Positions 9,399 to 19,517 of a DNA stretch of 64,000 bases are shown here, in pieces. A program made the translations under genes and the position numbers. The notes below the pieces were generated by a model that searched no databases, was not told where the DNA came from, and saw only the letters and a program-made list of their open reading frames with translations. This DNA comes from Buxus sempervirens (taxonomy: Eukaryota; Streptophyta; Magnoliopsida; Buxales; Buxaceae). The DNA is taken from assembly GCA_947561395.2 (NCBI GenBank), contig OX387195.1, forward strand, positions 23,885,126 to 23,949,125. The letters are read 5' to 3'. Within the stretch, counting starts at the first letter, position 1. The number at the start of each line of letters is the position of its first letter.

Positions 9399-11003
9399 TT
9401 GAGAGAGGCGTCCTCCTCTCCAATGGCAGTCAACCTACAGGGTGGCTTGTCCTCGGTCCCTCCTGAGAGAAGATCGTTTGCTTCTGTTGTAGCAGGTTCC
9501 CCGCTGGAAGTTGAAGAGATATCAATCCCACGAAAAGCAGTGACAAGCTTCCATGGCTACCCAGCAGTGGAGTTCTCAGACGTTGAAATCAAGAAGTCCA
9601 TTAATCCTTTTGTTCACTCATTGGTAGCTAAGTTTATCAATGGCAGACCTTCGGTGGATGTGGTTCGTGAAACCATCCAAAAAACTTGGGGCTTACAAGA
9701 CAGATTCCATGTTGGAGTGCTGGACAACCGGCATCTGTTACTTCGTTTCAAAGAGGAGAAAGATTTTATTCGCACATGGACAAGAGAGAACCTATCTATC
9801 AAGGGGATTCAGTTTCGTTTATTTCAATGGAACATAAGATTTGATCCTTCTAAGGAGTCTTCATTAGTGCCGGTTTGGATATCTTTGCCCAACCTTCCAA
9901 TAAATTTATTCTCTGAATCCTTTATCTTCTCCATTGCAGGAGCTGTTGGTAAACCTCTAGCAGTTGATGGCCCAACAAGAAGCTTAACTAGACCAAGCTT
10001 AGCAAGAGTATGTGTCTTATTGGATCTGTTAAAGGAGCACCCAACCAAAATCTGGATTCGGATGGGATCTGAGTATGGTAGATGGCAGCATATACTCTAC
10101 GAGAAGGTTCCTCCTTATTGTACAGTTTGTTCTCATCGTGGTCACGATGCTTCAAGCTGTAGAACGGCATTGAAGAAAAAACCAACAGAATTTCCACAAC
10201 AGCAGATTAGGCGTGTTGGGGTACTGGAAACACGTCCTACATTAGAAGAGGCCCTTGAACTTCCTCAGCAATATAGGCGTATTGGGGTCTTTGATAAATG
10301 GCCTTCTTTAGAGGACTCTCATGAGATCATCACATCTGGGAAGGAATTTGTTGTGAACCAGCAAGAAAGTCCACCATCTGATTCAATGGAGAAGAATTCG
10401 CAGCAGCCAAACCCAACTCTTTATGGCCCTAGTTGTACCGACCAGATTTCAGAAGGAATCCAAGAGGAGCAGATAATAAATCTTGAGAATGGTCTATTGG
10501 AACAATCCCACAAGGAAGGTGAAAAGGCTACAGAAACACTGCCAAATGTTGAAGAAGGAAGTTGTTCAAAGCAAAAAGGAGAGTGGGCCGAAGAAGGGAA
10601 GGAGGAATATACAAGTAGCAGGGTACAAAAAGGAAACTCCAAAATAAAGAAGCATTCAAACATATTAGAAGCAAATCTCATTGTGGATCTCTCGCAGTAT
10701 GCATCTTCAGATTCTTTAATCCAAGCTCTTACTTTGGACTCGGTTAAGGCAAATTCTGTTAAGGGACCTTTATCCTTGAATGAAGCAAAGCTATCCTTAT
10801 TAAGGGACCAAGTTGCCTTGTCAAAACGAGTGGATCTTGCCTTCAACTCGCTGGATCGTAATTTCGGAATTTCTCAAAGAGATAATAATCATTTGGCCCC
10901 ATCGATTCAGAATCCAAAGAAAAATCATAGTACATCTGCATCAGGCATTACCACAAGGTCCAAGGCAAAGACCTCCTCTTCTAATTTTATCAAATCGATT
11001 TAA
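9399..11003 (+). CDS. LINE ORF1: DUF4283-type RNA-binding protein with zinc knuckle
   Basis: 534 residues. The first ATG is used here; a second ATG at residue 9 (9423) is equally plausible. Residues about 60-230 form the DUF4283 region typical of plant L1 ORF1 and related retroelement nucleic-acid-binding proteins. A CCHC knuckle of form C-x2-C-x4-H-x4-C (CTVCSHRGHDASSC) follows at about residue 240. The C-terminal half is charged and low in complexity. The protein presumably coats the LINE RNA. The stop overlaps the start of ORF2 by one base (TAATG at 11001-11005), which suggests translation of ORF2 by termination and re-initiation. Confidence 0.9.
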   Translation: MREASSSPMAVNLQGGLSSVPPERRSFASVVAGSPLEVEEISIPRKAVTSFHGYPAVEFSDVEIKKSINPFVHSLVAKFINGRPSVDVVRETIQKTWGLQDRFHVGVLDNRHLLLRFKEEKDFIRTWTRENLSIKGIQFRLFQWNIRFDPSKESSLVPVWISLPNLPINLFSESFIFSIAGAVGKPLAVDGPTRSLTRPSLARVCVLLDLLKEHPTKIWIRMGSEYGRWQHILYEKVPPYCTVCSHRGHDASSCRTALKKKPTEFPQQQIRRVGVLETRPTLEEALELPQQYRRIGVFDKWPSLEDSHEIITSGKEFVVNQQESPPSDSMEKNSQQPNPTLYGPSCTDQISEGIQEEQIINLENGLLEQSHKEGEKATETLPNVEEGSCSKQKGEWAEEGKEEYTSSRVQKGNSKIKKHSNILEANLIVDLSQYASSDSLIQALTLDSVKANSVKGPLSLNEAKLSLLRDQVALSKRVDLAFNSLDRNFGISQRDNNHLAPSIQNPKKNHSTSASGITTRSKAKTSSSNFIKSI

Positions 11004-12835
11004 TGATTGACACAATGATATGGAATATAAGAGGGGTGGCAAACACAGATTCTATAAACATGTTAAAGTCGCATGTAGTCTCAAACAAAATTCAGCTTCT
11101 AGCAATTCTTGAGCCCATGTGTACAACTGACAGGTGCAAAAAGGTAGCAAAGAAGATTAAAATGAAGAACTATTTTTGTAGTCAAGATCATGTTAGCAAA
11201 ATCTGGATTTTCTGGTCTGATATCTTGAATTTGGATTTCATAACTGTTTCTGAACAATTCATCACTGCTCTTGTAAGTCCAGGGAACAACGTTTCTTTCT
11301 CTCCTTATTTAATATCCTTCATCTATGCTAAATGTGATGTGCTGGAGAGAAGACAACTTTGGCAAGAGATGCTGAGCTTCTCAAGTTCTGTGAGCCTCCC
11401 TTGGGTTCTTGGGGGAGACTTCAATGCAATTCTATCTGTGGACGATAAAAAAGGTGGGAGAAATCCAGAAAATAGATCGATGCAAGAGTTTCAAGACTTC
11501 ATTCAATGTGCAGGATTAAAGGATATGGGTTTCCATGGGGATAAATATACTTGGTGTAATGAGCAGGCCGGTCAAAGAAGAATTTGGGCTCGGTTAGACA
11601 GATTTTTGATCAATCATCAGGGTCTTAATTTATTGGATTCTCTTAAGGTAACGCATCTTCCTCGGGTTTGCTCTGATCACAGCCCACTTCTTCTATCTGT
11701 TGCTCATACTTCTGGGACTCAAGGACATTCTACGTTCAAATTCCAGAAGATGTGGATTTCTCACCATGAGTTCTCAGATTTTGTGAAGTCCATTTGGCAT
11801 GCTAATATTATGGGTTCTCCAATGCTTGTATTCTCAAGAAAGTTGAAGCAGTTGAGAGTAGCTCTCCGGAAGTGGAATTGGGAAGTATTTGGAGACGTTC
11901 ATACAAGAATAAAGAATCTTTCTTTAAAAATTTCTGAGCTGGAAAATATCTTACAGATTCAATGGAATCAGCAAAGTGCAGACTCTCTTCAACTCAATAA
12001 GAAAGATTTCATCAAAAGCATATCCCAACAAGAGATCCTTTATAGACAGCAATCCAGAGTTAAATGGTTACAAGACGGGGATAGGAACTCAAAATTTTTC
12101 CATGCCTCTCTTCAGATTCGGAAGCATAAACAGAGGATGAATGGTAGTGAGTGGTTTAATGACAACCCGAATATCAAAGATGAAGCAATATCCTTTTTCT
12201 CTAACTGTTTCACCTCGTCTCCCCATTGCATAAATGACAGCTTGGTTTTCATCCCCAAAATTCTTAATGAGGATATGAACGAGAAACTCACTGCCAATCC
12301 TTCTAGGGAGGAAATTAAACAAGCAGTCTTTGAGCTTGATCCTGATAGTGCTCCAGGCCCTGACGGATTTACAGGATGGTTTTATCAGAGTTGTTGGGAA
12401 ATCATTGCAGATGACCTAGAGGCGGCAGTTTCTGAGTTCTTCCACGATAGAATGCTTCCTACCTCCTTTACAGCTTCTCATATAGCTCTCATTCCCAAGG
12501 TGGATCACCCAGGATCTTTTTCTGATTTTCGTCCAATCAGTCTATGCAACTACTCTTACAAGGTAATCTCAAAAATTCTGGCAACAAGGCTTTCTGTTAT
12601 TCTTCCTAACATTATAAGCAGAGAACAAAGTGCTTTTGTCAAAGGGAGAAGCATCTCGGATAGTATATCTCTTGCCCATGAATTATGCCAGGATATCAAC
12701 AGAAAATGCCTGGGGAGTAATATTATTATCAAGCTTGATATGGCAAAGGCATTTGACAGAATGGAGTGGGATTTCCTTATTGCAGAAGGTATGGATTCTC
12801 TGAAACATGGTGTAACCTTATTTCTCGGTGCTTAA
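11003..12835 (+). CDS. LINE ORF2, 5' part: endonuclease and N-terminal reverse transcriptase
   Basis: The first about 225 residues are an apurinic-type endonuclease (exonuclease/endonuclease/phosphatase fold): WNIRG at the start, GGDFNAIL in the middle, and the catalytic SDHSPLLL. After a linker the reverse transcriptase starts (DPDSAPGPDGF, FRPISLCN, then LDMAKAFDRMEWDF with the first catalytic Asp). Downstream of that the frame is lost and it terminates after about 18 unrelated residues, while the protein continues in another frame. The endonuclease would nick target DNA and the reverse transcriptase would prime on it. Confidence 0.9.
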   Translation: MIDTMIWNIRGVANTDSINMLKSHVVSNKIQLLAILEPMCTTDRCKKVAKKIKMKNYFCSQDHVSKIWIFWSDILNLDFITVSEQFITALVSPGNNVSFSPYLISFIYAKCDVLERRQLWQEMLSFSSSVSLPWVLGGDFNAILSVDDKKGGRNPENRSMQEFQDFIQCAGLKDMGFHGDKYTWCNEQAGQRRIWARLDRFLINHQGLNLLDSLKVTHLPRVCSDHSPLLLSVAHTSGTQGHSTFKFQKMWISHHEFSDFVKSIWHANIMGSPMLVFSRKLKQLRVALRKWNWEVFGDVHTRIKNLSLKISELENILQIQWNQQSADSLQLNKKDFIKSISQQEILYRQQSRVKWLQDGDRNSKFFHASLQIRKHKQRMNGSEWFNDNPNIKDEAISFFSNCFTSSPHCINDSLVFIPKILNEDMNEKLTANPSREEIKQAVFELDPDSAPGPDGFTGWFYQSCWEIIADDLEAAVSEFFHDRMLPTSFTASHIALIPKVDHPGSFSDFRPISLCNYSYKVISKILATRLSVILPNIISREQSAFVKGRSISDSISLAHELCQDINRKCLGSNIIIKLDMAKAFDRMEWDFLIAEGMDSLKHGVTLFLGA

Positions 12836-15141
12836 ACAATTGCTGGTTTAGTGTTCTTCTCAAAGGCTCGGCGTGTGGTTTCTTTAAATCCTCTAGAGGT
12901 CTTAGGCAAGGAGACCCCCTTTCTCCTTTGCTTTTCATCATTGCTGAAGAAGTTTTTAGCAGAGGTTTGATCTCTATGGTCCAAGAAGGTTCTATTGGTT
13001 CATATCACTCTGGCAGAATACCTCTCAAAGTGTCTCATATCCTCTTTGCTGATGATATCCTTGTCTTTACAAATGGTAAGAAATCTTCCCTGGAAAACCT
13101 CTTGAATTTCATTAAAACTTACGAGGAAGCATCTGGTCAATTGGTGAACAAGTCCAAAAGCGGCTTGATTTCTTCTTCAAGAATTTCTAGTTCTCGGCTG
13201 GCCATGCTTCAATCATTGTCAGGAATCAGAAAAGTAAGCTTGCCTATCAAATATTTGGGTGCTCCCCTTTTCCATGGTCGCTCTTCGATGCCTATGTTTT
13301 CGGAAATCTTAGAAAAAATTCAAAAACGGATTAGTGGCTGGAAATCCAAAACTCTCTCCCATGGTGGGAGAGTGACACTAATACAAAGTGTCCTCTCAAG
13401 TATTCATATTCATACATTGTCTGCTATTCCTTTCCCTAAAGCTGTCTTGAAAAGAATTGAAGGGTTATTTGCTAATTTTTTCTGGGGGGAGAGTATTGAT
13501 CATGGACCTAAGAAGCATTGGTTAAGATGGGAGAAGATTTGCCTTCCTAAATCAGAAGGTGGACTGGACATAAAATCGGTTTCAGATGTCATGAAAAGCT
13601 TGCAAATCAAAATGGGTTGGAAGGCCTTGCATGGAGATAGTTTATGGTCTGATTTTATGAGGGCAAAGTATTGTGCTTCGGGGAGTCTTCAGAATCTTCA
13701 AGATAGAAGTGGCAGTTCTAAGATATGGAAATCAATCCTTAAGGTGAAAGAGGTCATTCTCGAGAACACAGCCTGGTCTATAGAAGAAGGTAAAGTAAGC
13801 TTTTGGTATGATCATTGGTCCCACCTGGGAAAACTCTCTGAGTTTGCCCAAGATGAGGACATTCCTTTTGCTGAGGCAAGGGTCTCCGATATGCTCAGCC
13901 CGACTGGTTCTTTGAATGTGGGTATTCTAAACGGCGTCCTCCCTCCCGATATCAACTCTCAACTGTTGGATATTCAATTTCGGCTAACCAGTCTCAAGGA
14001 TAAGCCTCTTTGGAAGCCATCGTCATCAGGTATTTTTTCCACTTCATCTGCTTGGAATCTCATCAGAAAACTTGGTAATAATTGTGCTTGGAGCAAAAGC
14101 ATCTGGGTTAATCACATTCCAAAAAAGATATCAGTATTTTTTTGGAAGCTTTTGAATGGGGCGCTGCCCACAGATGACAGAATTACAGCTAGAGGTATTC
14201 AAATTTGTTCTCAATGCAATTGTTGCTCATCCAAAAATTTTGAGACTTTGAATCATCTTTTCTCGGCTGGGGAAATTGCAAGGTTCGTTTGGGAATATTT
14301 TGCAAATCGTTTCAAAATCCAATTTCATCCTTTGCATGATCTGGCCACTAAAATTTCCTTCTGGTTTAGTGGGCACCTTGAGGATCAATATGGGCTTCTT
14401 TTAAAAGCGACTCCTCTTTTAATCTGTTGGGAGATTTGGCTATCCAGATGCAATAGCAGATTTGAAGAGGCCCCGATGTTAAAAGAGCAAATAGCAAGCA
14501 AGGTTTATCATTGGCTTCAAGAGATTGCTTATCTTACAAAACCTATTCGAAATTGCAAGCCACAAGGCGACTTAGTTCTTGAGCAGCTGCTGTTGTATTC
14601 CCCATATATCAGAGCCAGAAGATTTCAGATTGTTCGTTGGTTAAGGCATAGGGCTTCAGCGTTTATCTTAAATGTGGACGGGGCATCTAAGGGGAACCCA
14701 GGAACTTCTGGTGGTGGAGGAGTAATTCGCAACAATTCAGGTATATTTCTGGTAGCTTTTTCTGCTAACTATGGGTTTCAATCTAACCTCATGGCTGAGT
14801 TACTTGCCTTAAGGGATGGTCTCCGATTGGCTGATAGATTCGGTTTACAAGAGCTGGTTATTGAGACAGATTCAAAAATTCTCGTCGACATGGTCAACGG
14901 TAAGGCTTCCATCCCATGGAAGTTTATGCTCTGGTGGCAAGAAATTAAAGGAAGACTTAGTATCCAAAATCGGATAGTGCACCACATTTATAGAGAAGCT
15001 AACACTGTTGCTGATGCGCTTGCAAATGAAGGCTGCGAAAGAATCTCCAAATACATTTTTGAGTCGCAAAGAACCCTTTCTTCTAAAGTTAAAGGTTGCT
15101 TGTTTCTGGATCGATCCGGATTGTATGCATTTAGGAAATAA
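12766..15141 (+). CDS. LINE ORF2, 3' part: reverse transcriptase C-terminus, zf-RVT and RNase H
   Basis: This is the continuation of ORF2 after one frame break at about 12770-12800, so the listed start is not a real initiation site. It holds GDPLSPLLF and the FADD catalytic pair, then a zf-RVT region (FFWKLLNGALPTDDR with cysteines), and an RNase H domain at the C-terminus with its acidic residues in DGASKGNPG, AELLAL, ETDS and VADALA. A C-terminal RNase H is typical of one group of plant L1 elements. ORF2 as a whole is inactive unless the frame break is bypassed. Confidence 0.9.
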   Translation: MGFPYCRRYGFSETWCNLISRCLNNCWFSVLLKGSACGFFKSSRGLRQGDPLSPLLFIIAEEVFSRGLISMVQEGSIGSYHSGRIPLKVSHILFADDILVFTNGKKSSLENLLNFIKTYEEASGQLVNKSKSGLISSSRISSSRLAMLQSLSGIRKVSLPIKYLGAPLFHGRSSMPMFSEILEKIQKRISGWKSKTLSHGGRVTLIQSVLSSIHIHTLSAIPFPKAVLKRIEGLFANFFWGESIDHGPKKHWLRWEKICLPKSEGGLDIKSVSDVMKSLQIKMGWKALHGDSLWSDFMRAKYCASGSLQNLQDRSGSSKIWKSILKVKEVILENTAWSIEEGKVSFWYDHWSHLGKLSEFAQDEDIPFAEARVSDMLSPTGSLNVGILNGVLPPDINSQLLDIQFRLTSLKDKPLWKPSSSGIFSTSSAWNLIRKLGNNCAWSKSIWVNHIPKKISVFFWKLLNGALPTDDRITARGIQICSQCNCCSSKNFETLNHLFSAGEIARFVWEYFANRFKIQFHPLHDLATKISFWFSGHLEDQYGLLLKATPLLICWEIWLSRCNSRFEEAPMLKEQIASKVYHWLQEIAYLTKPIRNCKPQGDLVLEQLLLYSPYIRARRFQIVRWLRHRASAFILNVDGASKGNPGTSGGGGVIRNNSGIFLVAFSANYGFQSNLMAELLALRDGLRLADRFGLQELVIETDSKILVDMVNGKASIPWKFMLWWQEIKGRLSIQNRIVHHIYREANTVADALANEGCERISKYIFESQRTLSSKVKGCLFLDRSGLYAFRK

Positions 15142-15294
15142 CTTTTTATTGTTTACCAGGGGTAAGGCTTTATGTCCCCCCCGTGCTTGTGTAACAATTT
15201 CTTTGGAATTAATCTACAGGTCAGGGTCTGCCTCAGCCCTCCTCCCACCGTAGGAGTGCCACTAAGGTTATTCCTGCCTTAGTGGGTTTTTGCC

Positions 15295-15338
15295 AAAAAA
15301 AAAAAAAAAAAAAAAAAAAAGAAACGTTTGTATTTGGC
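15295..15338 (+). repeat. LINE poly-A tail and right target-site duplication
   Basis: A run of about 26 A ends at 15320, followed by the right copy of the 18-bp target duplication (15321-15338). Confidence 0.95.
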
Positions 15339-15688
15339 AAGGAGGAAAGTTGTTAGTTTCCCCCTCTTGGACTTTCATTTTTGTTTACTTTTAGATTCAT
15401 GGTTTGACTGGAACTAGTCAATCTCATGTTCTTTACAATCTTCAAGTACGATGAAATTAATCTTTATTTGTAATGACAACACGCAATTAACCAAATAAAA
15501 TCGCACTACAAACCCCATAAAACACCACTGTGTTATTTTTATTTTCAGTGTCACCAAGCCACCTAATAGATCAAATTACAAACCCTATATATAAACAAAT
15601 TAAATTAAACCTTGTGAAGGTTAAATTATATTTATTGTCAGTCATTTTTCTTTTGCTGAAGTCCTGTAACCACGCCAATTAATTGACT
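15339..15688. other. Intergenic: 3' flank of peptide gene B1
   Basis: Non-coding; the part from about 15430 matches the 3' flanks of B2 (22370-22635) and B3 (59560-59830). Confidence 0.55.
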
Positions 15689-15988
15689 TCAAGTGCTCGA
15701 AACCTGACGGGGAAAGGCCGGCGGTCCTGTGGCAACCTGGCCGGCAAAGTTCATCTCATTCAGTGGACAATGACTTTCAGGGATGTGAGTCTTACAAGAA
15801 GATCCGGAGGGTGGTATTGGAGTACCCTTATCGAGGGATGCCAACATGATACCTTTTTGCATCACCCACAGCTTATCTCCTTCCAAAGGCCTTGTCGCTG
15901 CAAGTTGTTGAAAGCCTGCAAGAGAGAAAATGGTGACAATCACAAGAACTGTTAAAAGGTTTTTTCCATGATGAGAGTAGTACTCCAT
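15689..15988 (-). CDS. Secreted-peptide precursor B1 (SCREW/CTNIP-like)
   Basis: 99 residues, no intron. Residues 1-32 are a signal peptide: a short His/Lys-rich start, then a hydrophobic run (about 11-25) and likely cleavage near the alanines at 30-31. A block TRPLEGDKL follows, then the conserved core near the C-terminus with cysteines at 65 and 74 (SSCKTHIPESHCPLNEMNFAG) split here as SSCKTHIP at 63-70 and SHCPLNEMN at 72-80, and a short tail ending VSST. The two Cys, the C-x-T/S-H-I-P motif and the overall length resemble the SCREW/CTNIP phytocytokine precursors, whose processed peptide is sensed at the cell surface by an LRR receptor kinase. That assignment is from memory of the family, not a search. 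Close paralogue of B2 (22640-22939). Start chosen as the ATG before the hydrophobic run, about 110 bp downstream of a TATA box. Confidence 0.8.
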   Translation of the reverse strand: MEYYSHHGKNLLTVLVIVTIFSLAGFQQLAATRPLEGDKLWVMQKGIMLASLDKGTPIPPSGSSCKTHIPESHCPLNEMNFAGQVATGPPAFPRQVSST

Positions 15989-16096
15989 GGCTATCTTGAA
16001 AAAAACGGAATGGGTATCGACTGTTTGGTTTGGCCTTCTGGTTATCTCTATTTCTGTATGAATCTGAGGTGTTGATGGGCTTAAGAGTTTTGTGTT

Positions 16097-16104
16097 TATT
16101 TATA
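16097..16104 (-). promoter_or_regulatory. TATA box of B1
   Basis: TATAAATA on the minus strand, about 110 bp upstream of the B1 start codon; conserved in position in B2 and B3. Confidence 0.6.
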
Positions 16105-16513
16105 GTTGTAGATGCTGCTTTGTCCATGACTCCGTTAGAATTGAAACTTGTTGACGGGGGCGAGCAAGGCTTGAAGTTTGAACCAGGACGGTCTTAAATC
16201 AAACGAACGGAACGCGGAAGGCGAGACAGACATACGTTGAAGAGGAAGGTTGAGACTACACGGACAGGAATACGTGTGAGTCATGCATCGCATCACCAGG
16301 ACCAAAGCACTACAAGGGCAGCTTATATGGTGAAACATAAGTCTTGATATTGTTGACCAACCAATAATAGTACGCTAATCCAACAGCTAGAAATTAAACA
16401 AAGATAATAACGTTGATGGGCTCTTGGATCTTCTTGATTTGGGGAAAATGCTGACGACACTGGGCAACGTAATGCACCCATTTAGATAGGACGTAAACCC
16501 AACGCTACCGTTA
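16105..16513. other. Upstream region of B1
   Basis: Non-coding promoter-side flank shared by all type B copies (3875-4250, 23140-23470, 60300-60600). It probably holds the regulatory sequence of the gene; I can identify no specific element beyond the TATA box. Confidence 0.5.
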
Positions 16514-16580
16514 AAATATATGTAAAAATAGGGTTACAAACACACAATCCTCTTTTGGCCGAAAGCAACACAATCACTTA

Positions 16581-17813
16581 AGCCCCGATTGGTTCAATGA
16601 ATTGGAATTGGAATTAAGAATTATAATTCCAATTCTAATTCATCAAGAATTGGAATTGGGTAGAATTGAAATTATTGTGATTGGATGGCAAGAGCATTGA
16701 AATTTGGAATTACAATTCTATGAAGAATTGATTTAAAATCCAATTCCACTGATTGGATGAACTTATGAAGAATTGATTTATATCATTCCCATGTTAATAA
16801 TAACACAAATGATTGATTATCATGACATATGAATTCCAATAATCCATTCTCTGCAACCAAAACCAAAACAACACTACTGGGTTTTAATAATATTTTTGTC
16901 TTAATCAAGTCCTCTATGTAAGACCAGAGGATTATGATCAACTCGATAGGTCAAAGCAAGTGGAAACAGAAGAGAGAGAAATATAGAAGGAGAGAGAGGA
17001 AACAATAGAGAGATGAGAGAGAGAGAGAGGAGAGAAGAAGGGAGAAGATACGTACTAGTCCCTACAACACCAGTGAGGAAGAGGAGAACGAGATTTGGTA
17101 GCTTTGTAACACCAGCGAGGAAGAGGAGAATGAGATTTGGTAGCTTCTTTATCAGTAGAGCTGGCAAAGGGTTGGGTTGGGGGTTAATTGGGTGGGGTTT
17201 GGGTTAAACTAAATTAAGGCGGGCTGGAAAACCCCCCAACCCGCCAACCTGTTTATTATTATTTTTTTATTTTTCAAAAAATATGATTAAAATAGGGTTG
17301 AGGGTTAATTGGATCGGGCTGTACTGTGTTTGAGTCGGGTTGGGGGTTAATTGGGTCGAGACATGCCATTTTTGTCGATTTTTTTAATCGGGTTACTTGT
17401 CAGGTTGCTGGGTCATAATCAAGTTGACCCGATTACTGGCGGGTTGGGGAAACCCCAACCCAATTAATAAACAGGTCAACCCAAACCCGTTTAACTCAGG
17501 TCGGGTCGGTTTCCCCAACCCAATTAATAAACGGGTCAACCCAAACCCGTTTAACTCGGGTCACGTTTTTCCATCTCTATTTGTCGGGCATATATCGTGC
17601 TTCTAATTCTCTATCTCGTATCCCCAATTCTTTTTGATTTAGTAGGGAATTAGGTAACTTCAAAAATAGCCTATAAGCTAATTCCATGGAATTGAGCCTT
17701 AATTCCAATTCCAAATTCCAAATATTTAACCAATTAAAAGAATTGGAATTTGGGAACCCAATTCCAATTCTTACCCCAATTCCAACCCCTGATTCCGCGA
17801 ACCAATCGGGCCC
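16581..17813. mobile_element. Non-autonomous PIF/Harbinger-type element
   Basis: Ends AGCCCCGATTGGTTC and GAACCAATCGGGCCC form a terminal inverted repeat, flanked by TTA on both sides (16578-16580 and 17814-17816), the target size and sequence used by PIF/Harbinger. Just inside the ends are many AATTGGAATT words. No transposase. The duplicate block has an empty site near 23690. A hAT-type element and a GA-rich stretch (16975-17045) lie inside. Confidence 0.75.
17156..17579. mobile_element. hAT-type MITE nested in the PIF element
   Basis: Starts TAGAGCTGGCAAAG and ends with the near complement CCATCTCTA; flanks TTTATCAG and TTTGTCGG are a decayed 8-bp duplication. The body is built of GGGTTGGGGGTTAATTGGG-like words and their complement, so it can fold on itself. 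Same family as 34087-34498. Confidence 0.65.
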
Positions 17814-18015
17814 TTAATGATAGACCAAAAACCCTAATTTTAGATTTTATACAAGAGACACCAAGAGTTACAAAAATACCCCTCATACTGTATCTTTGCC
17901 GAACCATGTAAATCGACTGAATTCAATTCATGTATTCAATCCATGAAAACTAGGGCTGAGGGTACAATAAGACCCATATGTAAATATCAGCTGAATTCAA
18001 GTCACGTATGCAACA

Positions 18016-18690
18016 ATTATCAACAGTGTTTGCGCACTAGAGCAGATTGCCCAGTTGAACCATTGATTAGAATCTTATTAGCTTAGTTTGAATATCAATC
18101 CAGTCTGGGTGTTAAATTGGTGTGTAAATTTTGCATGTTGGTAGGTAAGAACGCGATGAATTTTTAATCAGACTGAATAATGTTGGTTCTATATTTACCT
18201 TTAATTAATTACGTTGTCATGACTCCCAAAATGTTTTGGTTGGAACAACCGGTTGGCAGGTTAAACCAGATCATCCAGCTCAATGAAGAGTCTGATGTTT
18301 AGAACATTGGTTGAAATAGTTTGAAATTCATGGTCTTATTACATGTTACCAGAGACTTTAGCTAGGTTATGGTCGATGAAATAGAATATTTGATCGGTTC
18401 AACCGAGCTTGTCCGAGTAACCACTTCATGAAACGGCTGGCTTGAGATGAATACACACAACCCGAGCCATTTTGGGCCGATCCCACCCCTTCAAACAGTT
18501 TTGTTTATGCCATTGAGTCGTATCACTGTCAAATTAAGATGCCCTTTAGAACCTTATGTATCAACTTTTAAAGATCTTGGCTTAAATGGTTTTCCTGGTT
18601 AGTTTAAAACACTGTTTAATCTTAAGATCGATGTTCTGTACATGTGTTAATGCAAGATTGATTCCAAAGGATTTTGTTCTTATATAAACC
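18016..18690. repeat. Block R, copy 3, and flank
   Basis: About 18016-18485 is block R; the rest matches 24330-24420 plus 24640-24740. Non-coding. Confidence 0.6.
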
Positions 18691-19370
18691 TTTTTTTTTT
18701 TTTTTTTTGGAAAATAAGCCAACGTTTATATTAATATGAAGAATGTATAGTATACTCAGTCACTATGACCATGCGTATCACAACACCCAAAGACCTATAC
18801 AAGTCCACACAAAAGAAAGTATCATCCTACTTACACTTCATCTAACAAAAAATTGGGCTGTTAAGCCCCAATTGTCCATAAATCTTCGGTTGCATGCCAA
18901 ATCCTTTAACTTCAAGTCCTCGTCTGCAAAACAATGGTGCACCTCCCACTTTATATTCTTTATCAGCTCTTCTCTTGGTTTAAATTCATTCTTGAACAGC
19001 CTCCTATTTCTCTCCATCCAAATCTGGTACTTTGTTGCGGCTAAGGATGCTTTCCTTATCGCTATCTTGATGTTCTTCCCTTTATGTTTATCCACAACCC
19101 ATTGGATCTCCTCCCTCTATACCTTAACACCTCTGCTAATTCCATTCATCTTCAATACTTGCTGTTGGATATGCTCGCAGTATCCACATTCAAAGAAAAG
19201 ATGTTCAATTGTTTCAGTGTTTGCTTTGCAGAATACACACCTTGATGAGTGGATGATTCCCATATGGATTAGTCTTGCTTGTGTAAGGAGCCTCTCCCTA
19301 ATGCACATCCAAAGGATGAAGGCATGACGAGGAATGTTGAGCTTAAACCATACTAATAATCAGTTGTAGG
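18691..19370 (-). mobile_element. 5'-truncated LINE fragment
   Basis: On the minus strand it ends in a poly-A (plus-strand T run at 18691-18708). Two open pieces code for LINE ORF2 C-terminal sequence: a zf-RVT stretch (RCVFCKANTETIEHLFFECGYC, read here as RCVFCKAN then EHLFFECGYC, 19117-19308) and the segment after it (18838-19095, YQIWMERNRRLF). A frame change lies between them. The right edge is set by where homology to 24870 resumes. It appears to have replaced the left part of a Helitron copy. Confidence 0.75.
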
Positions 19371-19517
19371 GATTGCCTCTTTAAACCCTATGAAATTCGT
19401 TAATAAAAAGGTACAATAGTCCAAATTGCCTCAATTTTTTTAAAACTTAATAATCAGTTGTAAAACTGTTCCCTTCCCGTTTACCTCTTTCTTCATCCGT
19501 GCACGGTACCTGGCTAG
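19371..19517 (+). mobile_element. Right part of a decayed Helitron
   Basis: Matches 24870-24997, including the GTGCAC-type hairpin region and the final CTAG before T. Its left part is missing, taken up by the LINE fragment. Shared with the copy at 24779, so the Helitron predates the block duplication. Confidence 0.65.

Larger units (their letters stand above)
8892..15320 (+). mobile_element. Full-length plant L1-type LINE
   Basis: A 6.4-kb non-LTR retrotransposon: GC-rich 5' UTR (8892-9398), ORF1, ORF2, 3' UTR, and a poly-A tail of about 26 bp (15295-15320), flanked by a perfect 18-bp target-site duplication. The perfect duplication and long tail indicate a fairly recent insertion. ORF1 is open. 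ORF2 has one clear frame break, near 12770-12800, inside the reverse transcriptase. It sits between peptide pseudogene A1 and peptide gene B1. Confidence 0.95.
16514..18015. mobile_element. Incomplete solo LTR with nested PIF element (fossil)
   Basis: Flanking parts (16514-16580 and 17817-18015) match the solo LTR at 23522-23890, ending in CAACA followed by ATTAT. It therefore predates the duplication that made the two blocks. It is broken, with a large PIF/Harbinger-type insertion inside. Confidence 0.65.
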
